This document shows positions 8,677 through 17,228 of a stretch of DNA of 64,000 bases, piece after piece. The position numbers and the translations under genes are program-made. The DNA lies in NCBI GenBank assembly GCA_038533575.1, contig JBCAYL010000001.1, positions 1-64,000 of the forward strand, written 5' to 3'. Every line of letters starts with the position of its first letter. Position 1 is the stretch's first letter. Origin of the DNA: Pseudomonadota bacterium. Its GTDB lineage: Bacteria; Pseudomonadota; Alphaproteobacteria; Rhodobacterales; Rhodobacteraceae. The notes below the pieces were generated by a model. That model searched no databases, was not told where the DNA came from, and saw only the letters and a program-made list of their open reading frames with translations.

Positions 8677-9876
8677 GTGACCCACACTGATCGCGAGGCC
8701 GAGCCACAATTCTCGCAGCCCATTCGCCAGATCTTGCTCATGGTGCTCGTCCTCGCATTGGTGGCGGGGGGATGCACGCTTGCCTTTCCGGTGCTCTACC
8801 CTGTGGTGGCGGCCAATCTCTGGCTCAACGGCTTCATCGCCTTCGTCTTTCTCATCGGCGTGGTGGCGACCTTCCTGCAGGTGACGCAGCTCATCAACTC
8901 GGTCTCCTGGATCGAGGGGTTTGCGGCGCAAAGGGTGGGCTATGACCTCACCAAGCCGCCCCAGCTCCTCGCGCCGCTGGCGGCGCTCTTGCGGACCCGT
9001 GGAGCGCGGATGCAGCTCGGCTCCGCCTCGGCACGCTCGATCCTCGATTCCGTGGCCACCCGCATCGACGAGCAGCGCGAAATCACGCGCTATCTCGTGT
9101 CGCTTCTCATCTTTCTTGGCCTCTTGGGGACGTTCTACGGTCTTGCCACGACGATCCCCGCGCTGGTGGAGACGATCCGCTCGCTGACGCCCACGGATGG
9201 CGAGACGGGGCTCGACGTCTTCGGCCGGCTCCAGACGGGGCTCGAGAGCCAGCTCGGCGGCATGGGGGTGGCGTTTGCGTCTTCGCTCCTCGGCCTCGCG
9301 GGCTCCCTCGTGGTGGGCCTTCTCGAGCTCTTCGCCGGCCATGGGCAGAATCGCTTCTACCGCGAGCTCGAGGAATGGGTGTCCTCGATCACGCGCGTGT
9401 CGCTTTCGGGGGAGGGCGAGGCCACGGGCGAGGCGGGCGCCATGGCGCAGGTCCTCGATCATATGCAAGAGCAGATGGAGGCGATGCAGCTGATGTTCAC
9501 CCAGTCCGATATCAGCCGCTCCATGACCGATGAAAAGATCGCCCAGCTCACCAACTCCATGGAACGCGTGGCCGAGCGGCTCGCAGAGCCCGACGGAGCC
9601 GAGGCCGCGCTTGTCCAGATCGCCGAGGGGCAGGAGCGCATGATCCGCGCCCTCGGCGAGGGCGGCGGGGGTGACGGCATGGATGCCGAGAGCCGGATGC
9701 GGCTCAGGTCCATAGACGTGCAGCTCCTGCGCCTCCTCGAGGAGGTGAGTGCGGGCCGCCAGGAAGCCATCGCAGAACTGCGCACCGACATCGCGAGCCT
9801 CACGCGGGCCCTCAAGCCCGCGCGCTCCGCCGCGCAGGGCAACGGCGGCAGCTCGGACCGCCGCAAGGGAGGCTGA
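8677..9876 (+). CDS. MotA/TolQ/ExbB-type proton channel protein
   Basis: A 399-residue inner membrane protein of the MotA/TolQ/ExbB superfamily, the stator half of proton-driven machines. Helices lie near residues 20-40, 50-73, 137-160 and 203-226; the last pair carries the family core (LGLLGTFYGLATTIPALVETI and GMGVAFASSLLGLAGSLVVGLLE). A cytoplasmic tail of about 170 residues follows, with amphipathic stretches (DHMQEQMEAMQLM, LTNSMERVAERLAE) predicted to coil. I prefer the GTG at 8677 because AGGA lies 8 bases upstream; an ATG at 8647 would add 10 residues. Four bases separate it from the MotB-like gene, so they form a stoichiometric pair. Substrate or driven process unknown. Confidence 0.85.
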   Translation: MTHTDREAEPQFSQPIRQILLMVLVLALVAGGCTLAFPVLYPVVAANLWLNGFIAFVFLIGVVATFLQVTQLINSVSWIEGFAAQRVGYDLTKPPQLLAPLAALLRTRGARMQLGSASARSILDSVATRIDEQREITRYLVSLLIFLGLLGTFYGLATTIPALVETIRSLTPTDGETGLDVFGRLQTGLESQLGGMGVAFASSLLGLAGSLVVGLLELFAGHGQNRFYRELEEWVSSITRVSLSGEGEATGEAGAMAQVLDHMQEQMEAMQLMFTQSDISRSMTDEKIAQLTNSMERVAERLAEPDGAEAALVQIAEGQERMIRALGEGGGGDGMDAESRMRLRSIDVQLLRLLEEVSAGRQEAIAELRTDIASLTRALKPARSAAQGNGGSSDRRKGG

Positions 9877-9879
9877 GCC

Positions 9880-12300
9880 ATGGCGCTGAGCCGGCGCACG
9901 GGCGGGCGGGTGCAGAACTCGATCTGGCCCGGCTTCGTGGATGCCATGACGGGCCTCCTCCTCGTGCTGATGTTCGTGCTGACGATCTTTCTCGTCATCC
10001 AGTTCGTGCTGCGCGACGAGATCACCCGGCAGTCGAGCGAAGTTCTTGGTCTTCAGGCGCAGGTCTCGGAGCTCGCCTCGGCGCTGGGGCTGGCGCGGGA
10101 CGAGAACGCGGCGTTGACGCAGCAGGTCGACCGGCTCGATATCTCCCTTGACGATGCCGAGGCGCAGGTCCGTGCGCAGTCGGCGCTAATCGCATCGCTG
10201 AGCGACGAACGCGCGGCACAGGAGGCGGCACTGGCGGAGGCCGCGGGGCGGATCGCGAGCTTCGAAGAGCAGGTGGCCGCGCTCCTTGGCGCGCAGGCCG
10301 AGAACGAGGCCTCCATCGCCGCCCTCGCGGCCGAGGGCGCGGAGGACGATGCACGCATCGCGGAGCTTCTGAGCCGCGAGGAGGCGCTCAACATCGCGCT
10401 GGCGGCGGCCCGCGAGGAGATCGGAGAGGAGCAGGCGGCGGCCCGCCGGGCCGATGCCGAGCGCGCGGCGCTCGAGGCGCTCGTGGCCGACCTGCGCGCG
10501 GAGGCGGCGGAGCGGGAGACGACGCTGGCGCAGCTTTCCGCGGCACTGGCCGATAAGGAGGACGCGACCGCGGACCTCTCCGCGGCGCTCGCCGCGCTCC
10601 GGCAGGAGAAATCGAGCGTGGATGCGCAACTGGCGACGGCCCTCGCCTCGCTGACGCAGTCTCAGGGGACGACGGCCTCGCTCACCGAAAGCCTCGCCGC
10701 CCTGCGCGACACGCTCGCCCAAAGCGAAGCGGCGCGGCAGGACGAAGCCGCCCGCGCGTCCGACCAAGCCGAGGAGATCGCCGGGCTGCGCGACCGGGTG
10801 CGCAGCGAGGAAGGCGCGCGGGATGCGGCCCTCGAGGATGCCGCCGTGGCGCGCGCCGAGCTCGAAGCCGCGTTGGAGCAGATCACGGCGGAGGAAGAGG
10901 CCCGGCTGGCCCAGGCCGCGACGCTACTGGCGCTGCAGGCGCAATTGGCCGACACTCAGGCCGAGCTCACCGCCGAGCAGCAGGCCGCGCTGGCCGAGCA
11001 GGCCACCGTGGCCGCGCTCCAGGCCGAGCTGGCCGAAGCGCAGGCGGCGCTGGCCGAGGAAGAACGGGCGCGTCTGGCCGAGGCCGCGGCGGTGGAGGCC
11101 CTGCGCGCGCAGCTTGCCACCAGCCAGGGCGCGCTCACGGAAGAGGAGGAGGCGCGACTGGCCGAGGCCGCGGCCGCCGAGGCCCTGCGCGCGCGCCTTC
11201 TCGAGGCGCAGGATGAACTCACCGCGCTTGCGCTCGACCTGGAGGCGCGACGGCAGGAGGCTGAAGACACCCTCACGCTGCTCGCTGCCACGCGCGGCGA
11301 GGTCGACGACCTCGAGGCGCGGCTGGCGGCGGCTCTTGCGGCGCGTGCCGATGCGGAGGCCGAGGCGGCGACGCTGGAGGACACCCTCGCCCAAACCCGG
11401 GCCGCAATCGGCGAGGACGGGCAGAGCGTGGGCGAGCTCCGCGACGCGCTCGCCGCCGCGTTGGCGGCCCAGATCGCGGCAGAGAACGAGGCGGATAGGC
11501 AGCTCACCGAAATCGAGCGACGCGATGCGCTGCTCGCGGCCGCCAATGCGGAACTGGCCGAGGAAGAGGCGCTCAGTGCCGAGCAGCAGCGCTCGGTGAC
11601 GCTTCTCAATGAGCAGGTAGCCGGGTTGCAGCGTGACGTGGCCGTGCTCCGCGGTCTTCTGGACGATTTCGAGGCGCGCGCCGTGGACAGCGACGCTCAG
11701 CTCGTCAATCTCGGGCAGGATCTGAACGCGGCGCTGGCGCAGGTGGCGCAGGAGCAGCGCCGCGCGGCGGCGGAGGCCGAAGCACGGCTGGCCGCCGAGG
11801 AAGCGCTGCGTCAGGAGCTCGAGGCGCGGGCGCAGGACCTCGAGCGCGCGCAATCCACCTTCCTCGCCGGTGTCCGCGATGCCCTCGAGGGGCAGGAGGG
11901 CGTCCGGCTCGTGGGAGACCGCTTCATCTTCTCTTCCGAAGTGCTTTTCCCGCCAGGCGGTGCAGAGCTCAGCCCCGAGGGGCGCGCGCAGATCGCCCGC
12001 GTGGCGCAGACGCTGCGGGACGCGGCTGCGGAGATCCCCGAGGAGATCGACTGGGTCCTGCAAGTGGACGGGCATACCGATGACACGCCGCTTTCTGGCT
12101 TCGGGGAGTTCGCCAACAACTGGGAGCTGAGCCAGGCGCGGGCCCTGTCGGTCGTGATCTACATGGTCGATTTTCTTGGCTTCGATCCGGAGCGGCTGAG
12201 CGCCAATGGCTTTGGGGAGTTCCAGCCGCTCAACCCCGCGGACACCGATGCGGCGCGCGCGCAAAACCGGCGGATCGAGCTGAAATTCACCGGGAACTAG
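9880..12300 (+). CDS. MotB/OmpA-like protein with giant coiled coil
   Basis: An 806-residue partner of the MotA-like protein. The N-terminus (WPGFVDAMTGLLLVLMFVLTI) is a single MotB-type helix at about residues 18-45 with an aspartate (Asp 21) where MotB carries its proton-binding residue. Residues 48 to about 665 are an alanine-, glutamate- and leucine-rich coiled coil, including four tandem 28-residue repeats at 338-449. The C-terminus is an OmpA-like peptidoglycan-binding domain: VDGHTDD near residue 730, NNWELSQARALSV, and the terminal NRRIELKF. Family knowledge places the coil and OmpA domain in the periplasm. Ordinary MotB linkers are tens of residues, so this one is exceptional in length. 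Its target is unknown. Confidence 0.85.
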   Translation: MALSRRTGGRVQNSIWPGFVDAMTGLLLVLMFVLTIFLVIQFVLRDEITRQSSEVLGLQAQVSELASALGLARDENAALTQQVDRLDISLDDAEAQVRAQSALIASLSDERAAQEAALAEAAGRIASFEEQVAALLGAQAENEASIAALAAEGAEDDARIAELLSREEALNIALAAAREEIGEEQAAARRADAERAALEALVADLRAEAAERETTLAQLSAALADKEDATADLSAALAALRQEKSSVDAQLATALASLTQSQGTTASLTESLAALRDTLAQSEAARQDEAARASDQAEEIAGLRDRVRSEEGARDAALEDAAVARAELEAALEQITAEEEARLAQAATLLALQAQLADTQAELTAEQQAALAEQATVAALQAELAEAQAALAEEERARLAEAAAVEALRAQLATSQGALTEEEEARLAEAAAAEALRARLLEAQDELTALALDLEARRQEAEDTLTLLAATRGEVDDLEARLAAALAARADAEAEAATLEDTLAQTRAAIGEDGQSVGELRDALAAALAAQIAAENEADRQLTEIERRDALLAAANAELAEEEALSAEQQRSVTLLNEQVAGLQRDVAVLRGLLDDFEARAVDSDAQLVNLGQDLNAALAQVAQEQRRAAAEAEARLAAEEALRQELEARAQDLERAQSTFLAGVRDALEGQEGVRLVGDRFIFSSEVLFPPGGAELSPEGRAQIARVAQTLRDAAAEIPEEIDWVLQVDGHTDDTPLSGFGEFANNWELSQARALSVVIYMVDFLGFDPERLSANGFGEFQPLNPADTDAARAQNRRIELKFTGN
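10891..11226 (+). repeat. Four tandem 84-bp (28-residue) coding repeats
   Basis: Four consecutive in-frame units, 10891-10974, 10975-11058, 11059-11142 and 11143-11226, each encode exactly 28 residues (four heptads) of the form E-x-x-A-x-LA-x-x-A-x-x-x-ALxAxL-AxxQxxLTx. Units 3 and 4 are the most alike. No insertions or deletions separate the units, which implies amplification in whole four-heptad steps. Confidence 0.85.
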
Positions 12301-12371
12301 CCCGCCCGAGCCCTGCTCGACGGGCGGCCCACCCGCCCACCCTCGCCCGCCGACCAGCGCACGGGCGGGCT
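12299..12371. repeat. Large hairpin with conserved loop, copy 1
   Basis: A perfect 10-bp stem (12299-12308 with 12362-12371) closes a 53-base loop. The stem begins inside the MotB-like gene's TAG stop, and its far end lies 8 bases from the stop of the convergent M23 gene. Loop positions 12318-12356 (39 bases) are identical to 16838-16876, and the match extends to 46 bases with two differences. It may act as a shared terminator, but the T-run is weak (TT). Confidence 0.75.
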
Positions 12372-12378
12372 TGACTGA

Positions 12379-13413
12379 CTAATCGAGGGTGATGGCAGCG
12401 CTTTCTTCGGCCAGGACCGTGGCGCCGCGCAGATGCGTTACCGTCGCGGTGAAGGTGCCCTCCTGCCGGTTGGTCTCTGTCAGGCGCCTACCGGCGAAGC
12501 GCAGGAAAAGCTTGAGACCCGTGGGGCCGAGGATTGCCTGTTCCGACGTCCAGATCGCACCGTCGGGGGCGGTGATATCGATGGCGATGACATCGCCCTC
12601 CTGCCCGGCATAGCCGTAGGCCCAGGCCACGAGAGCGGGCGTGTCGCGGGCGTCGAGCCGTTCTGGCACCGTGATGCCCGCGGCGGCATCTGCGAGCGAT
12701 ACGGGCGCGGTGGCGAAGCCCGCGCTGATGAGGCCTCCGGGCGTGTAGTCCGGCGGGTCCTGCCAGAGCGTGGTCGCGGGGGTGGTGCTGCAGGTGCTGT
12801 CCATGTCGGGCAGGAACGGGTCCACGATGGCTCCGCCCCGGCGCAGGCTCATGTGGACGTGGGGGTAGGTGGTCAAGCCCGAAAGACCGACCTCGCCAAG
12901 CACAGTGCCCGCCGAAACACTGTCACCGGCGGAGACGGTGACGGATCCCCGCTTCAGATGGCAATACTGCGTCGACCAGCCGCCCGGATGGGAGATGTTG
13001 ACGCCGTTGCCGCATTCGCGGCCAGAGATGTCCGGGGCGGCGGGATCGGTCACGGAGATGTCGGGCAAGACGTCGCGGACGCCGATGACCTGACCAGCGG
13101 CGGCGGCGAGCACGGCCACGCCCTCCTCCATCTGGGCGAGGGTCTTGAGGGCGAAGTCGGTGCCGTTGTGACCGTCGCGCGTGACGTAGCCGCAGGCATG
13201 GTCGCGCAGGCCCGCGCCGGGATCACGGTCAACATAGTCGTTGATGTAGCAGTCCTCGCCCAGCGTGCAGTCGAGGGGCAGGGCAAGGGAGATTTCCTGT
13301 GCGCCGACGGGCGCGGCGAGGGCGGCCAGAACGACAAAAGCCCCGGGAATGACCCGGGGCTTTTGGCCGTGCGACGTCGTCCCGACCGGTGCGGTCGATG
13401 GCAGCGCCGGCAA
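12379..13413 (-). CDS. M23 family (LytM-type) metallopeptidase
   Basis: An exported zinc endopeptidase of the M23/lysostaphin type, cutting peptidoglycan cross-links. Seen in order: a hydrophobic export signal ending in AAPVGAQ, cysteine-rich LDCTLGEDCYINDYVD, the metal-site HNGTDFAL, the GNGVNISHPGGWSTQYCHL region, and the catalytic TYPHVHMSLR (HxH) motif; a C-terminal strand domain follows. The start is uncertain: no ATG or GTG suits the signal peptide. I chose TTG at 13413, giving 344 residues with a basic n-region (GQKPR). The signal-peptide codons coincide with the clpA terminator hairpin at 13336-13364. It is downstream of clpA on the same strand and convergent with the MotB-like gene. 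Confidence 0.75.
   Translation of the reverse strand: MPALPSTAPVGTTSHGQKPRVIPGAFVVLAALAAPVGAQEISLALPLDCTLGEDCYINDYVDRDPGAGLRDHACGYVTRDGHNGTDFALKTLAQMEEGVAVLAAAAGQVIGVRDVLPDISVTDPAAPDISGRECGNGVNISHPGGWSTQYCHLKRGSVTVSAGDSVSAGTVLGEVGLSGLTTYPHVHMSLRRGGAIVDPFLPDMDSTCSTTPATTLWQDPPDYTPGGLISAGFATAPVSLADAAAGITVPERLDARDTPALVAWAYGYAGQEGDVIAIDITAPDGAIWTSEQAILGPTGLKLFLRFAGRRLTETNRQEGTFTATVTHLRGATVLAEESAAITLD
13336..13364 (-). terminator. Perfect hairpin downstream of clpA
   Basis: AAAAGCCCCGGG (13336-13347) and CCCGGGGCTTTT (13353-13364) form a perfect 12-bp stem with a 5-base loop, ending in TTTT on either strand. It lies 55 bases after the clpA stop and so should end clpA transcription, but it overlaps the N-terminal codons of the M23 gene. 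Confidence 0.8.
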
Positions 13414-13418
13414 GGGCC

Positions 13419-15758
13419 TTACTCGGCGGTGAGGAGCGGGGGCTTGTCGCCGCCGCCACCGGACAAGCGGCGCTTTTCCGGGCTTTCGATGCGCAGGTCC
13501 AGCTTGCCTTCCTTCACGCCCACCTTGACGTTGCCGCCCTTGGCGAGCTTGCCGAAGAGAAGCTCTTCCGCGAGCGGCTTCTTGATGTGCTCTTGGATCA
13601 CACGGCCCAAGGGACGCGCGCCCATGCGATCGTCGTAGCCCTTGTCGGCCAGCCATTCCGCGGCGGGCTTCGTGAGCTCGATCGTCACGTTGCGGTCGAT
13701 GAGCTGCGCCTCGAGCTGGAGCACGAACTTCTCCACCACCTGCAGGATGACATCCTTTGGCAGGGCACCGAAGGAGATTACCGCGTCGAGGCGGTTGCGG
13801 AATTCCGGCGTGAACGTCCGCTCGATCGCGGCGGTGTCCTCGCCCTCGCGGCGGTCGCGGCCAAAACCGATTGCGGCTTTGGCCTGCTCGGCGGCGCCGG
13901 CATTCGAGGTCATGATGAGGATCACGTTCCGGAAATCGACGGAGCGACCGTTGTGATCGGTGAGCGTGCCGTGGTCCATGACTTGCAAAAGGATGTTGAA
14001 GACGTCCGGATGCGCCTTCTCGATCTCGTCGAGGAGAAGGACGCAATGCGGGTGCTGGTCCACGCCGTCGGTGAGCATGCCGCCCTGGTCGAAGCCGACA
14101 TAGCCCGGAGGCGCGCCGATGAGGCGGCTGACCGCGTGCTTTTCCATGTACTCGGACATGTCGAAGCGCAGCATCTCGACACCCAGCGTATCGGCGAGCT
14201 GTTTGGCGACCTCGGTCTTACCCACGCCGGTGGGGCCGGCGAAGAGGTAGTTGCCGATGGGCTTTTCGGGCTCGCGCAGGCCCGCGCGGGCGAGCTTGAT
14301 CGCCGACGACAGCGCCTCGATGGCGGCGTCCTGCCCGAAGACCACCCGCTTGAGGCTGACTTCGAGATCTTTCAGCACTTCTGCGTCGTCTTTCGAGACG
14401 TTTTTCGGCGGGATGCGGGCGATCTTGGCGACGACGGCCTCGATCTCCTTCTGGCCGATGGTCTTGCGGCGCTTTGACTCCGCGACGAGGTGCTGGGCCG
14501 CGCCCGCCTCGTCGATCACGTCGATGGCCTTGTCCGGCAGCTTGCGGTCATTGATGTAGCGCGCGGAGAGCTCCACCGCCGTCTTGATGGCGTCGGAGGT
14601 GTATTTGACCGAGTGGTGATCCTCGAAATAGGGCTTCAGGCCCTTCAGGATCTTGACCGAGTCTTCCACCGTGGGCTCCGTCACGTCGATTTTCTGGAAC
14701 CGGCGGGAGAGCGCGCGATCCTTTTCGAAGTGCTGGCGGAATTCCTTGTAGGTGGTGGAGCCCATGCAGCGGAGCTTGCCGCCTTGCAAAGCAGGCTTCA
14801 GCAGGTTGGAGGCATCCATGGCGCCGCCCGAGGTGGCACCGGCGCCGATCACCGTGTGGATCTCGTCGATGAATAGGACCGCATCGGGATGCTCCTCGAG
14901 CTCCGTCATGACGGCCTTGAGCCGCTCTTCGAAGTCACCACGGTAGCGAGTGCCTGCAAGGAGCGCGCCCATGTCGAGCGAGAAGATCGTGGTGCCGGAG
15001 AGCACGTCCGGGGTTTCGCCCTGCACGATCTTGCGCGCGAGGCCTTCGGCGATGGCGGTCTTCCCGACGCCCGGGTCACCCACGAGGATCGGATTGTTCT
15101 TGCGGCGGCGGCAGAGAACCTGGATGCAGCGCTCCACCTCGTGCGCGCGCCCGATGAGCGGGTCTACGTCGCCTTTGCCAGCCTTCGAATTGAGATCGAC
15201 GCAGTACTTCGCGAGTGCGCTCTCTTTCTGGTCCCCGGATTCGGACGCGTCCGAGGCGGTGAACCCCTCGTTTTCGTCCGTGGCGCCGCTGACAGGGCGG
15301 CTTTCGCCATAGGAGGGGTCCTTCGCCACACCATGGGCGATGAAGTTGACCGCGTCGTAGCGGGTCATGTCCTGCTCCTGCAGGAAGAAGGCCGCGTTCG
15401 ACTCGCGCTCGGCAAAGATTGCCACGAGCACGTTCGCACCTGTCACCTCCGTGCGACCCGAGGACTGCACATGGATCGCGGCGCGCTGTATGACGCGCTG
15501 GAATGCGGCGGTGGGGACGGCCTCGGACCCCTCGATCTCGGTGATCAGGGTGGAAAGATCATCCTCGATGAATTCCTCAAGGGTCGTGCGCAGGCTGTCG
15601 AGATCCACCGAACAGGCCTGCATGACCTTTGCGGCGTCCGGCTCATCGATGAGCGCGAGAAGGAGATGTTCGAGCGTGGCAAGCTCATGGCGGCGAGCAT
15701 TGGCGAGCGCCAAAGCGGCATGGATGGCCTGTTCAAGGGTGTTCGAAAAAGACGGCAC
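13419..15758 (-). CDS. clpA: ATP-dependent Clp protease ATPase subunit ClpA
   Basis: A 779-residue Hsp100 unfoldase that feeds substrates to ClpP. The N-domain ([20 protein letters not shown], then [12 protein letters not shown]) is followed by AAA1 with Walker [10 protein letters not shown] near residue 220 and Walker [10 protein letters not shown], then AAA2 with GPTGVGKTE near residue 505, [12 protein letters not shown], and sensor residues GARPLGR. No M-domain is present, which separates it from ClpB. The GTG at 15758 is supported by AGGAG 8 bases upstream and by the family N-terminus [10 protein letters not shown]. In many relatives clpS lies just upstream; here no clpS-like frame is visible between this gene and 16052. 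Confidence 0.96.
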   Translation of the reverse strand: MPSFSNTLEQAIHAALALANARRHELATLEHLLLALIDEPDAAKVMQACSVDLDSLRTTLEEFIEDDLSTLITEIEGSEAVPTAAFQRVIQRAAIHVQSSGRTEVTGANVLVAIFAERESNAAFFLQEQDMTRYDAVNFIAHGVAKDPSYGESRPVSGATDENEGFTASDASESGDQKESALAKYCVDLNSKAGKGDVDPLIGRAHEVERCIQVLCRRRKNNPILVGDPGVGKTAIAEGLARKIVQGETPDVLSGTTIFSLDMGALLAGTRYRGDFEERLKAVMTELEEHPDAVLFIDEIHTVIGAGATSGGAMDASNLLKPALQGGKLRCMGSTTYKEFRQHFEKDRALSRRFQKIDVTEPTVEDSVKILKGLKPYFEDHHSVKYTSDAIKTAVELSARYINDRKLPDKAIDVIDEAGAAQHLVAESKRRKTIGQKEIEAVVAKIARIPPKNVSKDDAEVLKDLEVSLKRVVFGQDAAIEALSSAIKLARAGLREPEKPIGNYLFAGPTGVGKTEVAKQLADTLGVEMLRFDMSEYMEKHAVSRLIGAPPGYVGFDQGGMLTDGVDQHPHCVLLLDEIEKAHPDVFNILLQVMDHGTLTDHNGRSVDFRNVILIMTSNAGAAEQAKAAIGFGRDRREGEDTAAIERTFTPEFRNRLDAVISFGALPKDVILQVVEKFVLQLEAQLIDRNVTIELTKPAAEWLADKGYDDRMGARPLGRVIQEHIKKPLAEELLFGKLAKGGNVKVGVKEGKLDLRIESPEKRRLSGGGGDKPPLLTAE

Positions 15759-16051
15759 GAAGGGCGCTCCTTTGCTCGGGGTCTCAGGGCTGGCGGGGGC
15801 GCGATTTGGGCTTGAAACGCAGCGACAGCCTGCCGTGAAACTGTGACCTCTACCAATTAAGTTTCGGTTTTTATCAGACGCCTTCAAGGGCTTTCTCGAA
15901 AATAACCCTCACAAATGAGGGACTGCGTCTGTTGTGCCGAAGCGGTAGGCGGCCACAGGACATGGGGTGTGCGGGGCGCCGGCACAAGTGGTGGTGGAAG
16001 TTGTGTGCGCCCGCGCCTAGACTTTTCCCGGAGTGACTTGAGGCCCTGTCC
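15759..16051. other. Divergent promoter region of clpA and methyltransferase
   Basis: This 293-base gap has no convincing gene. It holds a perfect small hairpin, CCCTCA (15906-15911) with TGAGGG (15916-15921) around CAAA, without a T-run. The start regions of both flanking genes must include their promoters, but I see no clear -35/-10 pair. Confidence 0.4.
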
Positions 16052-16810
16052 ATGCATCTCGACGTGCGCAACCTGCGCAACTTCTACTACCGGTCCTCGC
16101 TTGGCCGCGCCGCGCAGCTCGCCATTCGAGAACAGCTCACGATGCTCTGGCCGGACGCGCGGGGACAGTCGGTGGTGGGCTACGGTTTTGCCGTGCCGAT
16201 GCTGCGGCCCTTCCTCAAACAGGCGGCGCGGGTGGTGGCGCTCATGCCCGGCCCGCAGGGGGTGATGCACTGGCCCGTGGGCGGGCCCAATGTGAGCGTC
16301 CTGTGCGAGGAGACGCTCTGGCCGCTGCCCGATGAAAGTGCCGACAAGCTCATCGTCCTGCACGGGCTCGATACCTCGGAGCATCCCGCGGCCCTCCTAG
16401 AGGAGTGCTACCGCGTGCTGGCGCCGGAGGGTCGGGCGATCTTCATCGTGCCGAACCGCATGAGCGCCTGGGCGCGGCGCGAGGGCACGCCGTTTTCTTT
16501 CTCGCGCCCGTTCACTCCATCGCAGATCGAGGCGCGGCTCGATTATCACGGGCTCGAGACGGTGAACCACGTGACCGCGCTCTACCAGCCGCCGCGCCGG
16601 ACCCGGTTCTGGCTGAAGTTCGGGCCTCTGATGGAAAAGGTGGGGCGGCAGATTCCGGGCTGGCGCGGGGGCGGGGTGCTTCTCGTGGAGGTCAAGAAGC
16701 AGGTTCCCCGGCCCACACGTCCCGGCCTCGGGCAGGTGATCTCGAACCCGCTGAAAGTGCTCGAAGGGATCGGAGCGCCCGCACCCGAGCCCGCGCGGCG
16801 GGGCCGGTGA
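16052..16810 (+). CDS. Class I SAM-dependent methyltransferase
   Basis: A 252-residue Methyltransf_11-type protein. The glycine-rich SAM loop is degenerate (VVGYGFAVPMLRPFLK at about residues 40-55), but the later motifs are clear: LPDESADKLIVLHGLD (acidic/post-motif II) and EECYRVLAPEGRAIFIVPNR (motif III strand and loop). The substrate is not evident. In many Rhodobacteraceae a similar methyltransferase sits beside gloB; here it stands alone between clpA (divergent) and the ATP synthase operon. Its stop codon is immediately followed by the second copy of the conserved-loop hairpin. Confidence 0.82.
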   Translation: MHLDVRNLRNFYYRSSLGRAAQLAIREQLTMLWPDARGQSVVGYGFAVPMLRPFLKQAARVVALMPGPQGVMHWPVGGPNVSVLCEETLWPLPDESADKLIVLHGLDTSEHPAALLEECYRVLAPEGRAIFIVPNRMSAWARREGTPFSFSRPFTPSQIEARLDYHGLETVNHVTALYQPPRRTRFWLKFGPLMEKVGRQIPGWRGGGVLLVEVKKQVPRPTRPGLGQVISNPLKVLEGIGAPAPEPARRGR

Positions 16811-16899
16811 GCGCGCCCGGCCGGACCGCGCCTTGCCCGACGGGCGGCCCACCCGCCCACCCTCGCCCGCCGACCAAGCCCCGGTCCGGCCGGGCGCGC
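16811..16899. repeat. Large hairpin with conserved loop, copy 2
   Basis: A perfect 18-bp stem (16811-16828 with 16882-16899) starts directly after the methyltransferase stop and closes a 53-base loop, the same loop length as copy 1. Loop bases 16838-16876 are identical to 12318-12356, while the stems of the two copies are unrelated. No T-run follows. Confidence 0.78.
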
Positions 16900-17228
16900 G
16901 CGTTCATGGACTGCCTGTTTTTGCGGCGTTTCGAGTTAAACCGCTGGCAAGGCACGACAATTGACAGGAGGGCCTGCCGAAGAATAGGGCGCTGCCGGGC
17001 CGGCGCGCGGTGCCCGAGCGTGAGAAAATTTTCGATGCGTTCGCATGGATGCCTCACAAGCCGTTGATTTCGCGCAATTTTGGCCCCAGTGCTCGCCGCT
17101 GGAGAGGCATTGCGACCCCTGAAACGGTCTGCTACATCGCCGACGAATTTGCGGCGGGGATGGTCCGCAGCCACCCTGCTCCGCGCAAAAGGCCCGGCTT
17201 CAACGGGCGCCATATCGAAAGGGTGGAC
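16900..17228. other. Upstream region of the ATP synthase operon
   Basis: No gene is supported here. It contains the candidate promoter at 16961-16988 and a leader of more than 200 bases before atpH. An open frame from 17010 is only the upward extension of atpH and has no family resemblance before the GTG at 17229. Confidence 0.5.
16961..16988 (+). promoter_or_regulatory. Candidate promoter of atpHAGDC
   Basis: A perfect -35 hexamer TTGACA at 16961-16966 is followed after 16 bases by AATAGG at 16983-16988 as a weak -10. It is the best sigma-70-like match upstream of the operon. Confidence 0.5.

Noticed and set aside
10924-12264. A 446-codon open frame antisense to the MotB-like gene
   Set aside because: It mirrors a repetitive, GC-rich coiled-coil gene; no family features and no ribosome binding site. 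Long antisense frames are expected at this base composition.
8677-12300. Zorya phage-defence system (ZorA/ZorB)
   Set aside because: The MotA/MotB resemblance fits, but no ZorC, ZorD or ZorE helicase/nuclease lies nearby, and here the long coil is on the MotB-like partner and not on the MotA-like one.
12379-14046. Extending the M23 peptidase upstream to 14046
   Set aside because: The upstream part lies out of frame within clpA and shows low-complexity arginine/glycine-rich sequence unlike any peptidase.
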